From the NCBI RefSeq assembly GCF_000224145.3, contig NC_020167.2:3583389-3647388 (forward strand): a DNA stretch of 64,000 nt. The letters are read 5' to 3'. This document shows, piece after piece, positions 10,384-23,198 of this stretch. The translations under genes and the position numbers were made by a program. Each line of letters starts with the position of its first letter. Position 1 is the first letter of the stretch. The DNA comes from Ciona intestinalis. Taxonomy: Eukaryota; Chordata; Ascidiacea; Phlebobranchia; Cionidae. The notes below the pieces were generated by a model. That model did no database searches, was not told where the DNA came from, and saw only the letters and a program-made list of their open reading frames with translations.

Positions 10384-12298
10384 GTGAGTAATTCAAATGC
10401 GCTTTGGCAATCGTTACGTCGTAAAAGTGTGGGCAGCATATGTGTTATGTTTTACTAAAGGCAGAGCTACGCGTAGTGCCAATCTTGGCTTGCGTGTTTG
10501 TTTGGCTTTTATTTTACATTCGTTTCCTTCTATTGCGTCATTCCAAACATCGACCATTGGGAACCACAGAGGTACTTCAGCCGCTAACTTTGTGTGTACC
10601 ACTATGAAAGCGACTCATTCAACTAAGGATACCATGTCTATTAACTTGATTCGTAGGGCGTGTAATACTTTCATATTCGTTACACCTCAGTGATTTAAAT
10701 AGGATACACGTCGTCTAAGCTGTTTCAGTGACGAACTGTAAGGATATACATTCTGTCCTTCCGACCGGGTATAAGGGCCGTTGTGGTTTCTGGTTTATAT
10801 CGATTACGACTTATCTTGTCCATTGAAATAGCATCGAATTTCCGCCATCTCCATTTGCAGTGTGTCGCCGCACGTGTACATTTTGTATTGTTCATACCGG
10901 TACTTGATTAAAAAATGTAAGGCCACGTGGTTATTGGTGAAGAAGCGTTAATTATAGATCTCCTGAAGACGGCATGCCCTCTAGGCGGATTGTGTCAACG
11001 GCTAAGCAAACCACTAGTATATTAAATACGTTGAAAGTTTGTGCTGCGTTTACCTTTTGACCCAGGATAATCGCTAAACGTGACATTGTCAAGGCGGGCG
11101 ATTTCTCCCAAGATCGGCGCCCGGAGCCTTGAAACTTTTCCCTTCACGCTGTGGTAATTCTTCATTGGCAGGTGTTTGCAATCTCGGCGAGAACGCTTTC
11201 ATACAAAACTTACATTAAAATGGATTGAAATTAAACGAAATTTTTAGTTCCTAACCCAGAAAACAGTACAGTCGCGTACACATATGTACTACGAGGAAAA
11301 CTTTTTTGCAAAACACAAAAGCTCATTCCTTTAAACTGGCTGCGGTTAGTTTCTAAATTACCAGTTACGTGAAATTGGAAATGGAATGAATGGTTTATCG
11401 ATAGTGAGGTAGCAACAGACGTGAGTTCACCACCAACGCTACAACGAGACATCTGTCGCCATAGTTGCGATCAAGTATGACCTCTTTTGATTACGATTTG
11501 GTAACAGATGCACTGAAGCTAAGCACTCTCACAATACCCATTACGTTTTGTGCAGTGTGGCGTGGCGTCTCAGCTTACACGACAGCAATTGTTTTGCAGT
11601 AGGAGCGTTGTTTTAAAACTTTAACATTAAAAAACGCGCCGTTTCCGACCCGATCTGAACTGTTGATGTGGGGAATGTGTGACATAATAGATTAAGTGCA
11701 ATCAATCATCTTTTTGTAGCAAAGGAGCGATGTTCTGCGCTTTTAAACTTTGATGCGTTGGACTTGCTGTCTTAGCGTGCCGTAGTAAAGTAGTGCCGCA
11801 ATTTCATATACATTTGGTAAAAGAAAAACGCGCTGTGTCAGGTGAGGGCGCATAATTTAGTCGATTCAGCTATTTTGTCTACCGATCAGCTCTGTCATGG
11901 TATTGATAATAATAATAATATATGATAGTAGGCTTTAATTTTAGACTACAGTATATATTTCTTGTATTTATAACTGATAACATCTTTTAACATCTGCTAA
12001 TTCGAAATGACAAGTCGTTTTGAATCAAGTGGCGCCTATTGTTCTTTAAAATGAGATAAATGACGTATAAAAAAACACATATATAAGTTATCAGTAACCA
12101 TAATTAATGGCCCGTTGATAAATGCTGCAACATAGTTACATTTGCAAACGAATTTCTCTTTGTTTATCAGCAGGCACTTGTTTACTTCGTCAAGCGGACA
12201 GTATGTTTACCTAAAATTTATCTTGTTTTTCCTACTTTAATAGAACCTTTTATCCCAGCCCATAATAATAGTAGTCTGTTTAACTTGCGTGCACTACA
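10384..12298 (+). other. Predicted first intron of the transporter, first part
   Basis: No exon or RNA gene is supported here. Short open frames (for example 10397-10693) have no splice context or family resemblance. A run of 'aataataataata' lies near 11908-11921. The segment continues to the acceptor at 13252 if the upstream first exon is used. Confidence 0.35.
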
Positions 12299-12382
12299 AT
12301 GGAAGGTAATCCACACGACTTTCTGGCCCGCAACGATCACCATGGTGACGGTGTACAGGAGCACACAAATCTATTGGACGAG
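12299..12382 (+). CDS. SLC6A6-like: Alternative in-frame first coding exon of the SLC6 transporter
   Basis: ATG at 12299 opens 28 codons (MEGNPHDFLARNDHHGD...) ending exactly at a GAG|GTGGGT donor (12383). Joined in phase 0 to the AG acceptor at 13251-13252, it reads through Cys-Asp-Ser-Glu into the Met at 13265. That would add 32 hydrophilic residues to the cytosolic N-terminus. The fit could be chance (about one in three for frame alone), so it is offered as an alternative to the 13265 start. Confidence 0.45.
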
Positions 12383-13264
12383 GTGGGTTTTTCAGTTTTA
12401 TGGCACATAAAATCCTTTGTCATTTGTGCGCATAACCAGATTAAAGCTCGTCAGATTGAGCACCGGCAGTACAGAGAGGTTCTACTAAAACAGTCATTTC
12501 GATTTAAGGGGCGGCGCCTTTGTTGTTGCGCGATTGCTCAGGTTATCTACTAAAAATAGTTAAAAAAAGTCCTTTTTTGTTTGAAACTTGTTTTCGTGAA
12601 AACTGAGAAACTCCAGTTGCCCAAATATGGACATGACGCATTGCAGTTTTAACGTATATAGGGACATAATGCAATGCGAATTTAAGGTCATATTATTTAT
12701 CTCCCGGTTCATAATTTGGCCGATATTGTAACACTAACGCTACAGGGCGGTTTATATGAATAACCGGTCTTTTGTACCTATGTGTAGGTATTGTTCGCTT
12801 TTGTTATGCGCCTGACATTTTCACTCTTCTTGCGGGTTTTTGCTAAATCTGTTTTCGTCTCCCCTAAAGAGATAAACAGTTAAAACCGTCTTAAATTTCG
12901 ATGAGAAAACGCGCTGACCCATTTCGACGACAGCTGATGCTGAAGGGCACTTCAGAGTGTTTTGTTGTACCACTGATTCCTCTTTCTTGTAGCAGCACAT
13001 CAGTACAGCAACAGCGGATTCTGTTTAAGCGCAGATTTAGTTTTTAACAACATCGCGCTTAAATCTGCATGTAGATGTTTTATTTTAACTAGAATGGTTT
13101 CGCTTACAGCAAAATTGTAATAGCTTTTGTCAAACTGACTACTGCGTTTTGTAATTCCTGCGATTATAATTACTTTTGCTGGACATTTGAAAGGTAAAAG
13201 AATAACTATCTATCGTGGTTTAGTCACACCTAGTCTTTGTTTTCTATTGCAGTGTGACTCAGAA

Positions 13265-16200
13265 ATGACAACACCGCCAAGCGTCGGTTCGTTATCACTT
13301 CCTCCTAACAGCAATACGGAGGAGGATGACACCAGCAAAGCTGTATCTCAAGATTCCGAATCTATTGCTCCCATCCCGCGTGAAAAATGGACTCGGAAAA
13401 TGGATTTTATCCTTTCTGTCGCCGGAGGTTTCGTTGGCCTTGGAAATGTATGGCGTTTCCCATACCTGTGTTATAAAAACGGCGGAGGTAAGTTAAAGTT
13501 TTATGGAATATTAAAACGAGAGCTTCATTTGACAAGTTGCGGCAGTGACTCATCGTTTGTAAGGCTATTAACAGACTTTAACTATATGTGTCATTGGTGT
13601 ACTTTTCCACTTCACTGCAAAAGGGGGGTCGTTGACAGCTTGATAAATGGCAGACGTGTTTACAAACTGTACCTCACGTAGGCGCGTTCCTGATCCCGTA
13701 TGTCATTTTCCTTGTGTTGGGCGGAATCCCGATTTTCTTTCTCGAAGTTGCGCTTGGTCAGTACATGAGTGAAGGCGGGGTGACGAGTTGGCGACTCGTT
13801 CCAATAGGAACCGGTGAGTTGATGTCCTTTTTCCATTTGACTGCCCGGTTAGTTAGTGCGGGCAATGTACTGTTTTCTGTGTTTCGCATTTACAATGCAT
13901 TCTTGCTCTGAATGTTTTACATCTGAAGAAGATTCTTTTGGGTCGTGTCACAACACGCCCATCTGATCGAGTGGAATTAGCACGTATAACTTCTGTGTCT
14001 TTGTTTCCCTATTCACCATCTATGTAGACCTTCCCTGTTTTGTTTTTAGTTTTAGTTTTTCAAACGGTGTTCAGAACAGCCCTAATAGAAAGTTTTCTAC
14101 AATTACCGATCAAGTCAACTTGTATCCAGTTAACTCATTGTGCTTCGTGAATGGCATGCCCGTAGATTTGTTACGTGGTTGACCTCGGCAGACAGGCGGG
14201 TTCATGCATGAACGAGCATCATTCCTGACCCTCTATAGGCCTAAGAATTTCACCAGTTAAAGTGATTATGTTCCAGGTATTGGCTACGCCTCGATGGTGA
14301 TCGTAACGTTGCTCAACATATACTACATTGTTATCCTTGCCTGGGCCTTCTTCTATCTATTCCAAAGCTTCACGTCGGAGCTTCCGTGGGGCAAGTGCGG
14401 GCAGTATTGGAACACGCCTTGCTGCGTGGCCACTTACTCAAAATCGCTAAACCGAACACTGAACGCCTCCATCGCTGGCAACCTCAGCAGTACAGTCTCT
14501 CCCTTCCTCACCACTGTGCCCGATACCTACAACGCTACCCTCTGCAACGGAACGCGAACGTCTCCAGAGACCGAATACTGGGAGTCAGTTCACGCCTAAA
14601 TCATAATTTCTTTTACAATCAATGTTGTTTGCTCTTAGACTAACACTTGATGCGCTAACTCGCCCGCTATATATATGTTGTCATTCGCTGACGTTTAGCG
14701 CCACGAACGCCGTTAGTCAATACAAAGAATAAACATGCATGCTCAGTAATCAACACCACGTTCACACGCCATTACACATACACAACATACCTATCGACAA
14801 TAATTATCAACGTAAAACTTCTCCATTAAATTAAAGACCTGCAAAAGCGTCCCCATCCCCATCGCCTGGAAAATATCGCATTAGATTGATCATTCTCCAA
14901 ATCTCTAATCTCTACTACAATAATTTGCCGTAGTTGCTAAATCGCCAAAACTTCTATTTAATTGCATGATCAACTCGTTTTAATTTAACGCAATTACCGC
15001 CGAAATAACACCGCTACATCGCAGTAGAATAAACAACCCGCGTCCCCATTAAAGTTTAAACGCAATCGCTTAATCTTCGCTGTTGCTAACCGGGTACACG
15101 GTAATAATTCGGCCCCATCTTACCCCAAAAGTGGAAACCCCGACCCCTCGAAATAATTGGAATACCACCGGACACTGATATTGCGCTTTGTGCGCCCAAC
15201 ACTGGAAACAACTGGCCGCGCGGTACAAAGGCCATCGGCATTGGTGGCCGTAGTTATCGCGCGGCTTTCGTCGTGGGAGCGCATTACCGGAAGCCGACGT
15301 CATGACAACGCTTTTGATATCGCCGTTTAGTCATGCCAATGCCAGGATCTAATGCCTTTTTATGTTTTTTTATTTCATGTTACATCGTGCCGCCAAAAAC
15401 AGACGAAGGGTGCTGGGCCTCTCTGCTGGTCTGGAACACGTAGGCACTATTCGCTGGGAGTTGGCCTTATGCTTGCTGCTCGCTTGGGTGGTTTGTTATT
15501 TCTGCATTTGGAAAGGAGTCAAGTCGACTGGCAAGGTAAACCGAAAGAAACCGTTTTTTCTTAAAGTTGGCACTTGTGATGTTATGAAACAGACGTAACA
15601 TAAACAATAATACTTTTACTGAGCAACCATGTCACGTTATTTAGACATAGTGCTGTATTTCATTCTTTAAACATAACAGCCGGACGGCCTGTTTCCTCAT
15701 ACACCGGACGTATGTATACTTCGTCACCCGCTAAAATTGTACTGCGCCGATGTCCTTATCGTATGCAGGCGCTTTGACATGTATATTCAAGGCGATTAGT
15801 GGGTTGTGATATCTTTATTAAAAGCGACCTTATCCAGTTGACTTGCACCCAAGGACGCTTATTCTCTTGAAACATTACATTTGCAACTACTCTGTTTCCT
15901 ACCCAGGGGGAAACTTAAACGAAGACATAAATAGGATACCCACAACTGCGTCAAACTACGCAGTACGTCGTATTCCCCAACCACGCAGTGTTTACGAGCG
16001 AAATCACCCTTAGGTTAATGGCCCGCCCATGATACGCCCACACGCTAGTAACTCACAGGGAGTTTGGAATTTTACAGCAAGTCAAATATTTTTGGAGCGA
16101 TGTCTTTTATCGGTGTCGTTAGTGTGTTAAGTGTATGTAGTACACTTGCAAAATCAAGGATCCGTTGATAACGAATGTACATAACATCGTTAAGTGTTAC

Positions 16201-19200
16201 TATAAGGCGCTTGTTTGTTTCATTCATCTTCGCATTTCTTCCACAACGGAAGGAAACCGAACACCCTGTATCCTGTGTGGCGTTTGTTAAGAAATAAGAG
16301 AATGACGCGGGTTACTTATCCCCGACCAACAACCCTATTAGTTTGTAAAGTATTCTAACGTGTTGTTAAGACACATTTTTATCCTGACACTAATTTCAAT
16401 CTATTAAGGTAAATAAGTACTCGCGTACTACGCGATTGGTATCGAATATTGTGTTGTTTTGGCGCTAAAGAAATAAGTAAAATATTTCTTTCTACGGCAC
16501 ATTTACGAAAGTTCTGGGAATGTTTACTGGGTTGTTAAGGATTACAGCTTTACAATATAGAGTTACGGCTACCATCACCATACGGAAACACTTCGGTACT
16601 GTGGTACCATAACATGTGCTTTATATGCTTTACATTTTCTGACAATCTGACATAGAATAAATATTAAATAGGTATCCCAGTTTTTTCAGAATTAATATAT
16701 AGTAGAGTGGGGAAAATGGGATACCTATTTATTCTGTTTTCGCTTCCCATTTGGTAGTACACAAAAAACATTCGAAGAATTATAAAAACTATCCTTACGA
16801 CTGCCATAGACCGGTGTTAATTGTTATTACACAATCAGTATATTTGATAATGTGCTAAATGTGTCCCATGTTTCTCAAACCTACTACATCTATACTATAG
16901 TTACAGTTCTTTACTCGTTAAAATATAAAGGTAAATAATCGTTTACATTCTATAGGTTGTGTACTTCACCGCAACCTTCCCGTTCCTGATGCTGATCATC
17001 CTCCTTATCAGAGGAGTTACTCTTCCCGGAGCGCTCACTGGCATCAAGTTTTACTTGACACCGGATATCAACAAGCTAGGCGATCCCCAGGTACGTTTTG
17101 AATCTTTTCCTGCACTGTTGTTGGCTCAGAAAATATCACAGCTGGTCCTATATAGGGATTTAAGATTGAAGTCGTTTGATAAGAATATTTTGATACATAA
17201 TTAACATGGTGCTTTTGGTACACACATGACTAGTTAAGTATTCATGTTAACGGAAAAGATGTTAAAAGTAAAACGGGTTTTGTTGTGTTTCCTTTTATTG
17301 CATATATTAGTTTAACGAGTCTCATGAGCGATGCATTAATTTACCGTTTGTTTTATGTGGCATTTTGATTTTAATTATTTAATGGGCATTGAAAACTGTT
17401 AAAATTTTTAATTTTGCGTCAGTTAACGAATGTTTAATGATGTTGTTGTGGAATTTATTGAGTAAGTTTCCATTCGGGACTCGTAGTGCAACAGTTGCCA
17501 CGCTATCGGAGATCGATGGGCATTAAATTACGTTAAAAAAATCGATGGATGCGCTATGTAATAATCGCTACGGTGATTGGCAACTGTTTGCAATCGATGG
17601 CAAAGCGTGTTTTGAATTGACACTCTGCCTGGCGCCCAACATTATTATTAAGGGAGGCAGGAAATTGCTGATGTGCTGTGTCCCCCGAGCTGTGTGTGTA
17701 TGGTTGGTCTGCGCGCGTATACTGTAGTGTGGGCGGATGTCGGGTTCATTGATGAATTGTTTATATATAACACACGATGAGCTGTTTCTGAAAAAAGTAC
17801 CTTTCTACAAAGTGGTATATCACCGTATGCAGTGCATTTGTTAGTACATGCATCATGTTAAGATCATGTTAAGCTCCCAACGGTAATAACCAGTTTTCAA
17901 TTCGTTGAACCGTAGAACTGTGTTGTGGTTTTCACAATACTCATTCGTGGGTGTAGTCGTAGTGCCTGGATAAAACACGTTGCTGTTCGTCTCATATTTC
18001 GTCCATCTGACGTCACACAAACCCGAGGTCAGCTCGGTTCATCTCGCATTTTGCTTTCATACTGAAAGATTGACTTGGAGTGTGGCTGTTTTTGAAATGT
18101 CGTACGCTTCAATAAAAAACAAAGCACTACATTGATCGCACCCAGGCACAGTGACGTCATAATGCAACAGGTCGCCGTCGTTGACAGCTATGATTGCAGG
18201 GTCAGCTGACGCTTAGGATTGCAGCGATATTTTATTTTGTGTACAAATCCGCCTAATGGGTCACCTTGGGTTTGATCTGCCATAAACATACATTACATTA
18301 TAGCAGCACTTTATACTGTGATCTCTAAACGAAGTGTATATAAAGGTCACAATACCAAGCGTATTTTGAGTTAATTGGTTCTGTATACAAGTGCAAACAA
18401 GATCGTTGAGCTATGCCAACATTATACGCGCTGCTGACCGTTCATGGTTTGCACCTTTAACATTGGTTTCTATTTGCTGCATTTATTACGTATCTTGACT
18501 TGGACGCTAGCGTTGAATTTACGAAATTAGTTAGGTTACATAACTGCGGCATCCCCCCAGTTGAGCTAAAATGGTGGACAGTTTGGCATTGTAAATTAGA
18601 AAAGCCATGTAAGTACGTGAAAATGTGACAATACATTACTATGCCTACTAAAAGGCAGACAAAGGCTAGTTTCACTAAAAGTAAATTTATTTAACAAAGC
18701 CGACTCTGAGTTGTACGTGACCAGAAATGGACTTGCTCTGTTGGTTGTCTGGCAGGAAACTATCGTACCATGCGCCTGCCACGCGCATCTTTTTATATAT
18801 TGTATACATCGGCAGTTTTGCATGACCAGTATCTGTGGTACAAACTTCTTTTATGCAAAATGCGTTTGACACTCTGGACCGAAACTTTGGACTGTTTTGT
18901 TTCTTATGTCAGTCAACTGTATACGGCAGCTCATACGAGAAGAATATTATCATTTTAAAAGTTAGAATTTCACAAATTATTTCAATGTTTTTTTTTATTT
19001 TAATGTTGTTGTTTTTTGTACAGGTTTGGATTGATGCTGGGACTCAAATCTTCTTTTCATTTGCGATTTGCCTCGGTGCTCTTGTCTCGCTCGGCAGCTA
19101 CAACAAATTCAACAACAACTGCTACAGAGTAAGTCGAAATGTCACTGAATACACATGCGTAAGCCAATAATGCGTGGGCGGTAGAAAAATTGTGACTTAA

Positions 19201-22200
19201 GAAAGTTTCAAAACACAAGGGATTCTGGTAACAACCTTTAATTTAAAAAGAGTCGTTCTCTTTTAGCGGCTGTTATGACGTAATGGGTTCAAAACGTCAG
19301 ATGTTTGACCTCTCACGTCATTTATCCAGCTGTTGGTCCGTGATATGCACTACAGTGGACAAGCTATTGGCGCCAATTGTTCCCAATTTGGTCTATGTTT
19401 ATAAAGGTACAAATGTAATAATCGCTTTTTCGCGGAACACGTCCTGTTGCCTCCTGCAGTACTCCTTTCATTTCGATAAGGCAATTCAATTCACACGATA
19501 TTTGCTGCTTTATCTGCACTCAAATTTTGTGTTCATGCAAGGTGGCTTGGTATATAACAGTATTGCTATATAGCTATACTATATAGCACTGGCTACCACA
19601 GAACATGGTTGACTCTTAAACTTGTTTTAACTAAATGTTGAAATGTGATATAGTTGCATTCTTCTATTTCAATACATGCGATCGGCTATTGTAAAGACCC
19701 GATGACTTTACAACTCTTTATCTACAGGATTGTATCATTCTGAGTTTGGTCAACTCTGGCACAAGCTTTATCAGCGGTTTCGCCATATTTAGCGTGCTTG
19801 GTTTCATGGCGGAAGAACAGGGCGTCCATATTTCGGAAGTCGCAGAGTCAGGTATCCCCTTCTTCAATATTGATGACTTAATATTCGTTAATCCTACGCG
19901 CGCTTATTTTGGCAGCGTTTTCTTCTCTTTGTCTACTTTTCATTGCATAAAAATAAAGGGAATTCCGAAGCCGCTGTATGAATTTTTAATATATGAATAA
20001 TAAATTCGTGGCGAATAAAATAAGGGACACTTTTTGTTCCAAAAAATAAACTGTTTCCTTTAAAAGCGTACAATCCAAAACCAACTGTACAGGAACTAGT
20101 TTATCTGTACCCGCACACTGTTTATTCAAACCACATGAAGCAACATTTCCTGTTGTCTCAATATTTCCTTCTAACGCGTAAACTCAGTTTTTAATGAAAA
20201 CCACTGCAGTATATAACGAAAATGATCAAATCTTATTATAATATTTTCCTACAGGCCCAGGATTGGCGTTTATTGCTTACCCGAAGGCAATCACCCTCAT
20301 GCCAGTATCTACACTGTGGGCAATTCTCTTTTTCATCATGCTTATATTACTTGGTTTGGACAGCCAGGTAGGTTACCTGTTTAATAGTTTCAGCAAATTT
20401 CTTTTGCAAAATAACACAAAATTTTAAAGTACGTCTAATTCTGCCATATATGAATGGTGCAATGGATAGTTAAAACACCATGTTTAATTATATTAATTAT
20501 CACGAACTTTATTATTTGCCTTATTTCTTAACTTTGGTTTTTACGTGCAGTTTGTTGAAACCGAAGGCTTTATTACGTCATTCGTCGATCTCTTTCCACG
20601 ACAGCTAAGGAAAGGTTACAACCGGGAGATCTTTATCGCCCTCACGTGTCTAATATCTTACCTAATAGGATTAACCATGGTGACAAATGTAAGTTTGTTA
20701 ATTTGGCTTCTAATTTAGGTACACCTTCAATTTATTTAAAGTTTGCTTCAGCTGTGTGTCACACGGTATATTCGTACGTGTACACTCCGCGTTTGGAGCT
20801 ATAAATGAATGTCACTTTAAATGTTAAATGTCACACAGTCAAAAACATTTACGCTAACAGCGTCATTGCGGCCACAATTTTTTTATATAATAAAGATACT
20901 GTATTTTCATTCTTTCCATTAGGGAGGCATGTACGTTTTCCAGCTGTTCGATTACTACGCTGCGAGTGGCGTCTGCTTGCTTTGGGTGGCTTTCTTTGAG
21001 GCCGGAGCCGTGGCCTGGTTTTATGGTAAATGTGATCCGATATATCTTATTAACTAAAGTAGAGTATATATACTGTTGAATTTAGGCATGTGGTATGGTA
21101 TTGTGGGGTAAAATAGAACACCGCCTTTTTTGCATTAAAATACGAGAAACAACAATTAAAAGCGAATGTCATGAGGAGAGGGTTTTATAATTTTTTGAAT
21201 GTTCTTTGTTTACTACCAAATAGGACGAAAAAATAAAATAAAAAGGCGTCCAATCTTTCCCCACCCTACTATAGTTGTATTCAAGGTAAAATGACGCTAA
21301 TTGAATAGGACGTCGAAAAGTCGTTCAGAAAATTCTTTTGTGAAGTAGATTAGTAAAATAATACATATTTGTCCATCAATCGGATGATATTTCACGATGA
21401 TACATGCGCTGAAAAATGCGGCACTTAAATAACGGGTGTGGTGGCGGTTGAATCCACTTATTAATTAACTATGTGCAATACTCAAACAATTTTCATCGCG
21501 ATGTGAAAACGGAATTGTACGAACGTTCTTATATTACAAAGCTTTGGGATAAGGAGCTCGTACCATAAATTATTGATGCCACTCCCGAGCTGTAGCTGCC
21601 ACGATATACAGACAGCAGTTACATTGAATTTAAAGTTTAGTGTACGAAGTGAATGGCTCATCCGGCGTACGCCTTACTTACAAAAGCGGACATCAGGATA
21701 TCATATGCGCATTTCCGGCTGTAGGCTATAACATTTCTCGTGTATATCTGAAACTACCTCTTGTTCAATGTATTGTGTCCAATTTATAATTAGAAAGGCT
21801 AAAATTAACCGGCATTTTTATTGACAGGTGGCGAACGAATGTGGGTCAACATCACACGAATGGTTGGGTATCGTCCACTTCCAATCATGAAGTACATTTG
21901 GATTTTCGGCACCCCTCTTCTTACCACGGTATATTTTAAAACGGACGAAGTTACCCATTTCATGATGTTTTTTTCAAAATATTGATTTGTGTGTGTCTTA
22001 AAATTTTTTATGACTGACATTGACGTAACCTATACGTTTTGTTTTTTTAAACAGTATAAGGACGTTTGGCCCACAGCGTTTGTTGTTTTCTTTACAGCCC
22101 GGTTTGCATTCTTCCGGCTTGTCACACGATTTCGTATTCATCTCCCGGGTAACGGAAAATTACTGGCTTTTTACAGAGGCAACCGAAATCAGCTAATAGA

Positions 22201-23198
22201 AGCAATCCCTTTTCTCTTTTTTTACATGCCTGCTCCGTATACCCGGCGGCGAGAGCGAAAATTTTATACTAAATCTCCCGGTGGCAAACCTTTCAAACCG
22301 CTTTGATTATTTAATAATTTCCACTCCTTTTTTACTCAGTGTACATTCATCTACGCCATGGTAAAGTTCGAGCCGCTCGTCTATAACAAGGTGTACGTAT
22401 ATCCCGAGTGGGGCACCGCCATCGGCTGGGTACTTGCTCTCAGCTCCATGGTGTTCATTCCTGGTTACGCAATCTACGCCTTCATAGTCACACCTGGTAC
22501 AGTGCACGAGGTAAGCCCACCACACGACCCGATTCCACACTACGCTCATTATTAGGCGTTAAAGATTACTATCTGGGTTATTCCGCATAAAGTAATTCAT
22601 GCACAGTAACATAATAGAGACAAAGTAATATAACACAGGGTACGTTTACAAAACATATTTGTTAATGCGACTTAGAAGAGAGTTTAGCGAGCCAGCAACA
22701 AATATGGTAGAGTAGGGAAGTTTGGAACAACCTTCATTTTGTTTTTCGTCTCATTTTGTAGTAAACCAGAATTTTGCACAGAATTACGTAACCGTAGCCT
22801 CGCGGCTCTAAAAGAACGTTGTTAATTGTAAAAACCACAAACACAATATATGGCGTTCAGGTTCTACAGTCTCCTACGATACTACATTTAGTTTTTTGAG
22901 TTACTTTTGTAAGCTTAACACCATAAACTCCAAACAGCGTTGGGTGAAACTCACTACCCCCAACCTTCGCCGCAACCACATTGACTACAACACTGAATTC
23001 CAAGACCCGATGTCTGCCCGCGAACGAATCTTCGGTACAGGTACACAGAATTTGGTCTACCGACAATCCAGCATGGAAAAGAAGGAAGAGCTATTTCCCG
23101 TAAAGTCCATCTCGCATGGAGTTTCTCTCTCCGAGGAGCAGTCCTACGCCAGCGAGCCGCCATCTTATGATTTGGTAACCGGGAATACCCATCTTTGA
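13265..23198 (+). CDS. SLC6A6-like: SLC6 Na+/Cl--dependent transporter, taurine/GABA/creatine group, 13 coding exons
   Basis: Exons 13265-13487, 13682-13813, 14277-14583, 15403-15535, 16956-17090, 19024-19128, 19728-19851, 20255-20367, 20551-20688, 20923-21025, 21828-21928, 22340-22510 and 22938-23198 join in phase to 681 residues. The protein should be a twelve-helix plasma-membrane symporter. TM1 '[18 protein letters not shown]' is nearly the vertebrate taurine-transporter TM1. TM2 has '[10 protein letters not shown]', TM3 '[10 protein letters not shown]', TM6 '[18 protein letters not shown]', TM8 'LGLDSQFVETEG' and TM10 '[16 protein letters not shown]'. The TM3-TM4 loop carries five N-glycosylation sequons (NRT, NAS, NLS, NAT, NGT). 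The last exon encodes an 86-residue cytosolic tail. Substrate (taurine, GABA, betaine or creatine) cannot be fixed by eye; SLC6A6 is the best resemblance. The chosen start is the first Met in the exon after the acceptor at 13252; see the alternative exon at 12299. Confidence 0.95.
16697..16894 (+). mobile_element. MITE-like element, transporter intron 4
   Basis: Starts 'tatagtagagtggggaaaat' and ends near '...tttctcaaacctactacatc'. Forward orientation; the right end is degraded. Confidence 0.7.
21094..21273 (-). mobile_element. MITE-like element, transporter intron 10
   Basis: Internal 'ttgaatgttctttgtttact' and the intact right end 'ctttccccaccctactata' identify it. The left end is diverged ('tattgtggggtaaaatagaa'). 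Confidence 0.75.
22709..22880. repeat. Possible diverged relative of the MITE-like family, transporter intron 12
   Basis: 'tatggtagagtagggaagtt' then 'gtctcattttgtagtaaacc' and 'cgttgttaattgt' follow the layout of the family, but the ends do not match well and the right end is unclear. Confidence 0.35.

Noticed and set aside
17545-17727. 60-codon frame in transporter intron 5
   Set aside because: No splice signals in phase and no family resemblance; exons 5 and 6 join directly.
21989-22306. 105-codon frame in transporter intron 11
   Set aside because: Begins outside an exon context, no resemblance to SLC6 sequence, and the flanking exons join in phase without it.
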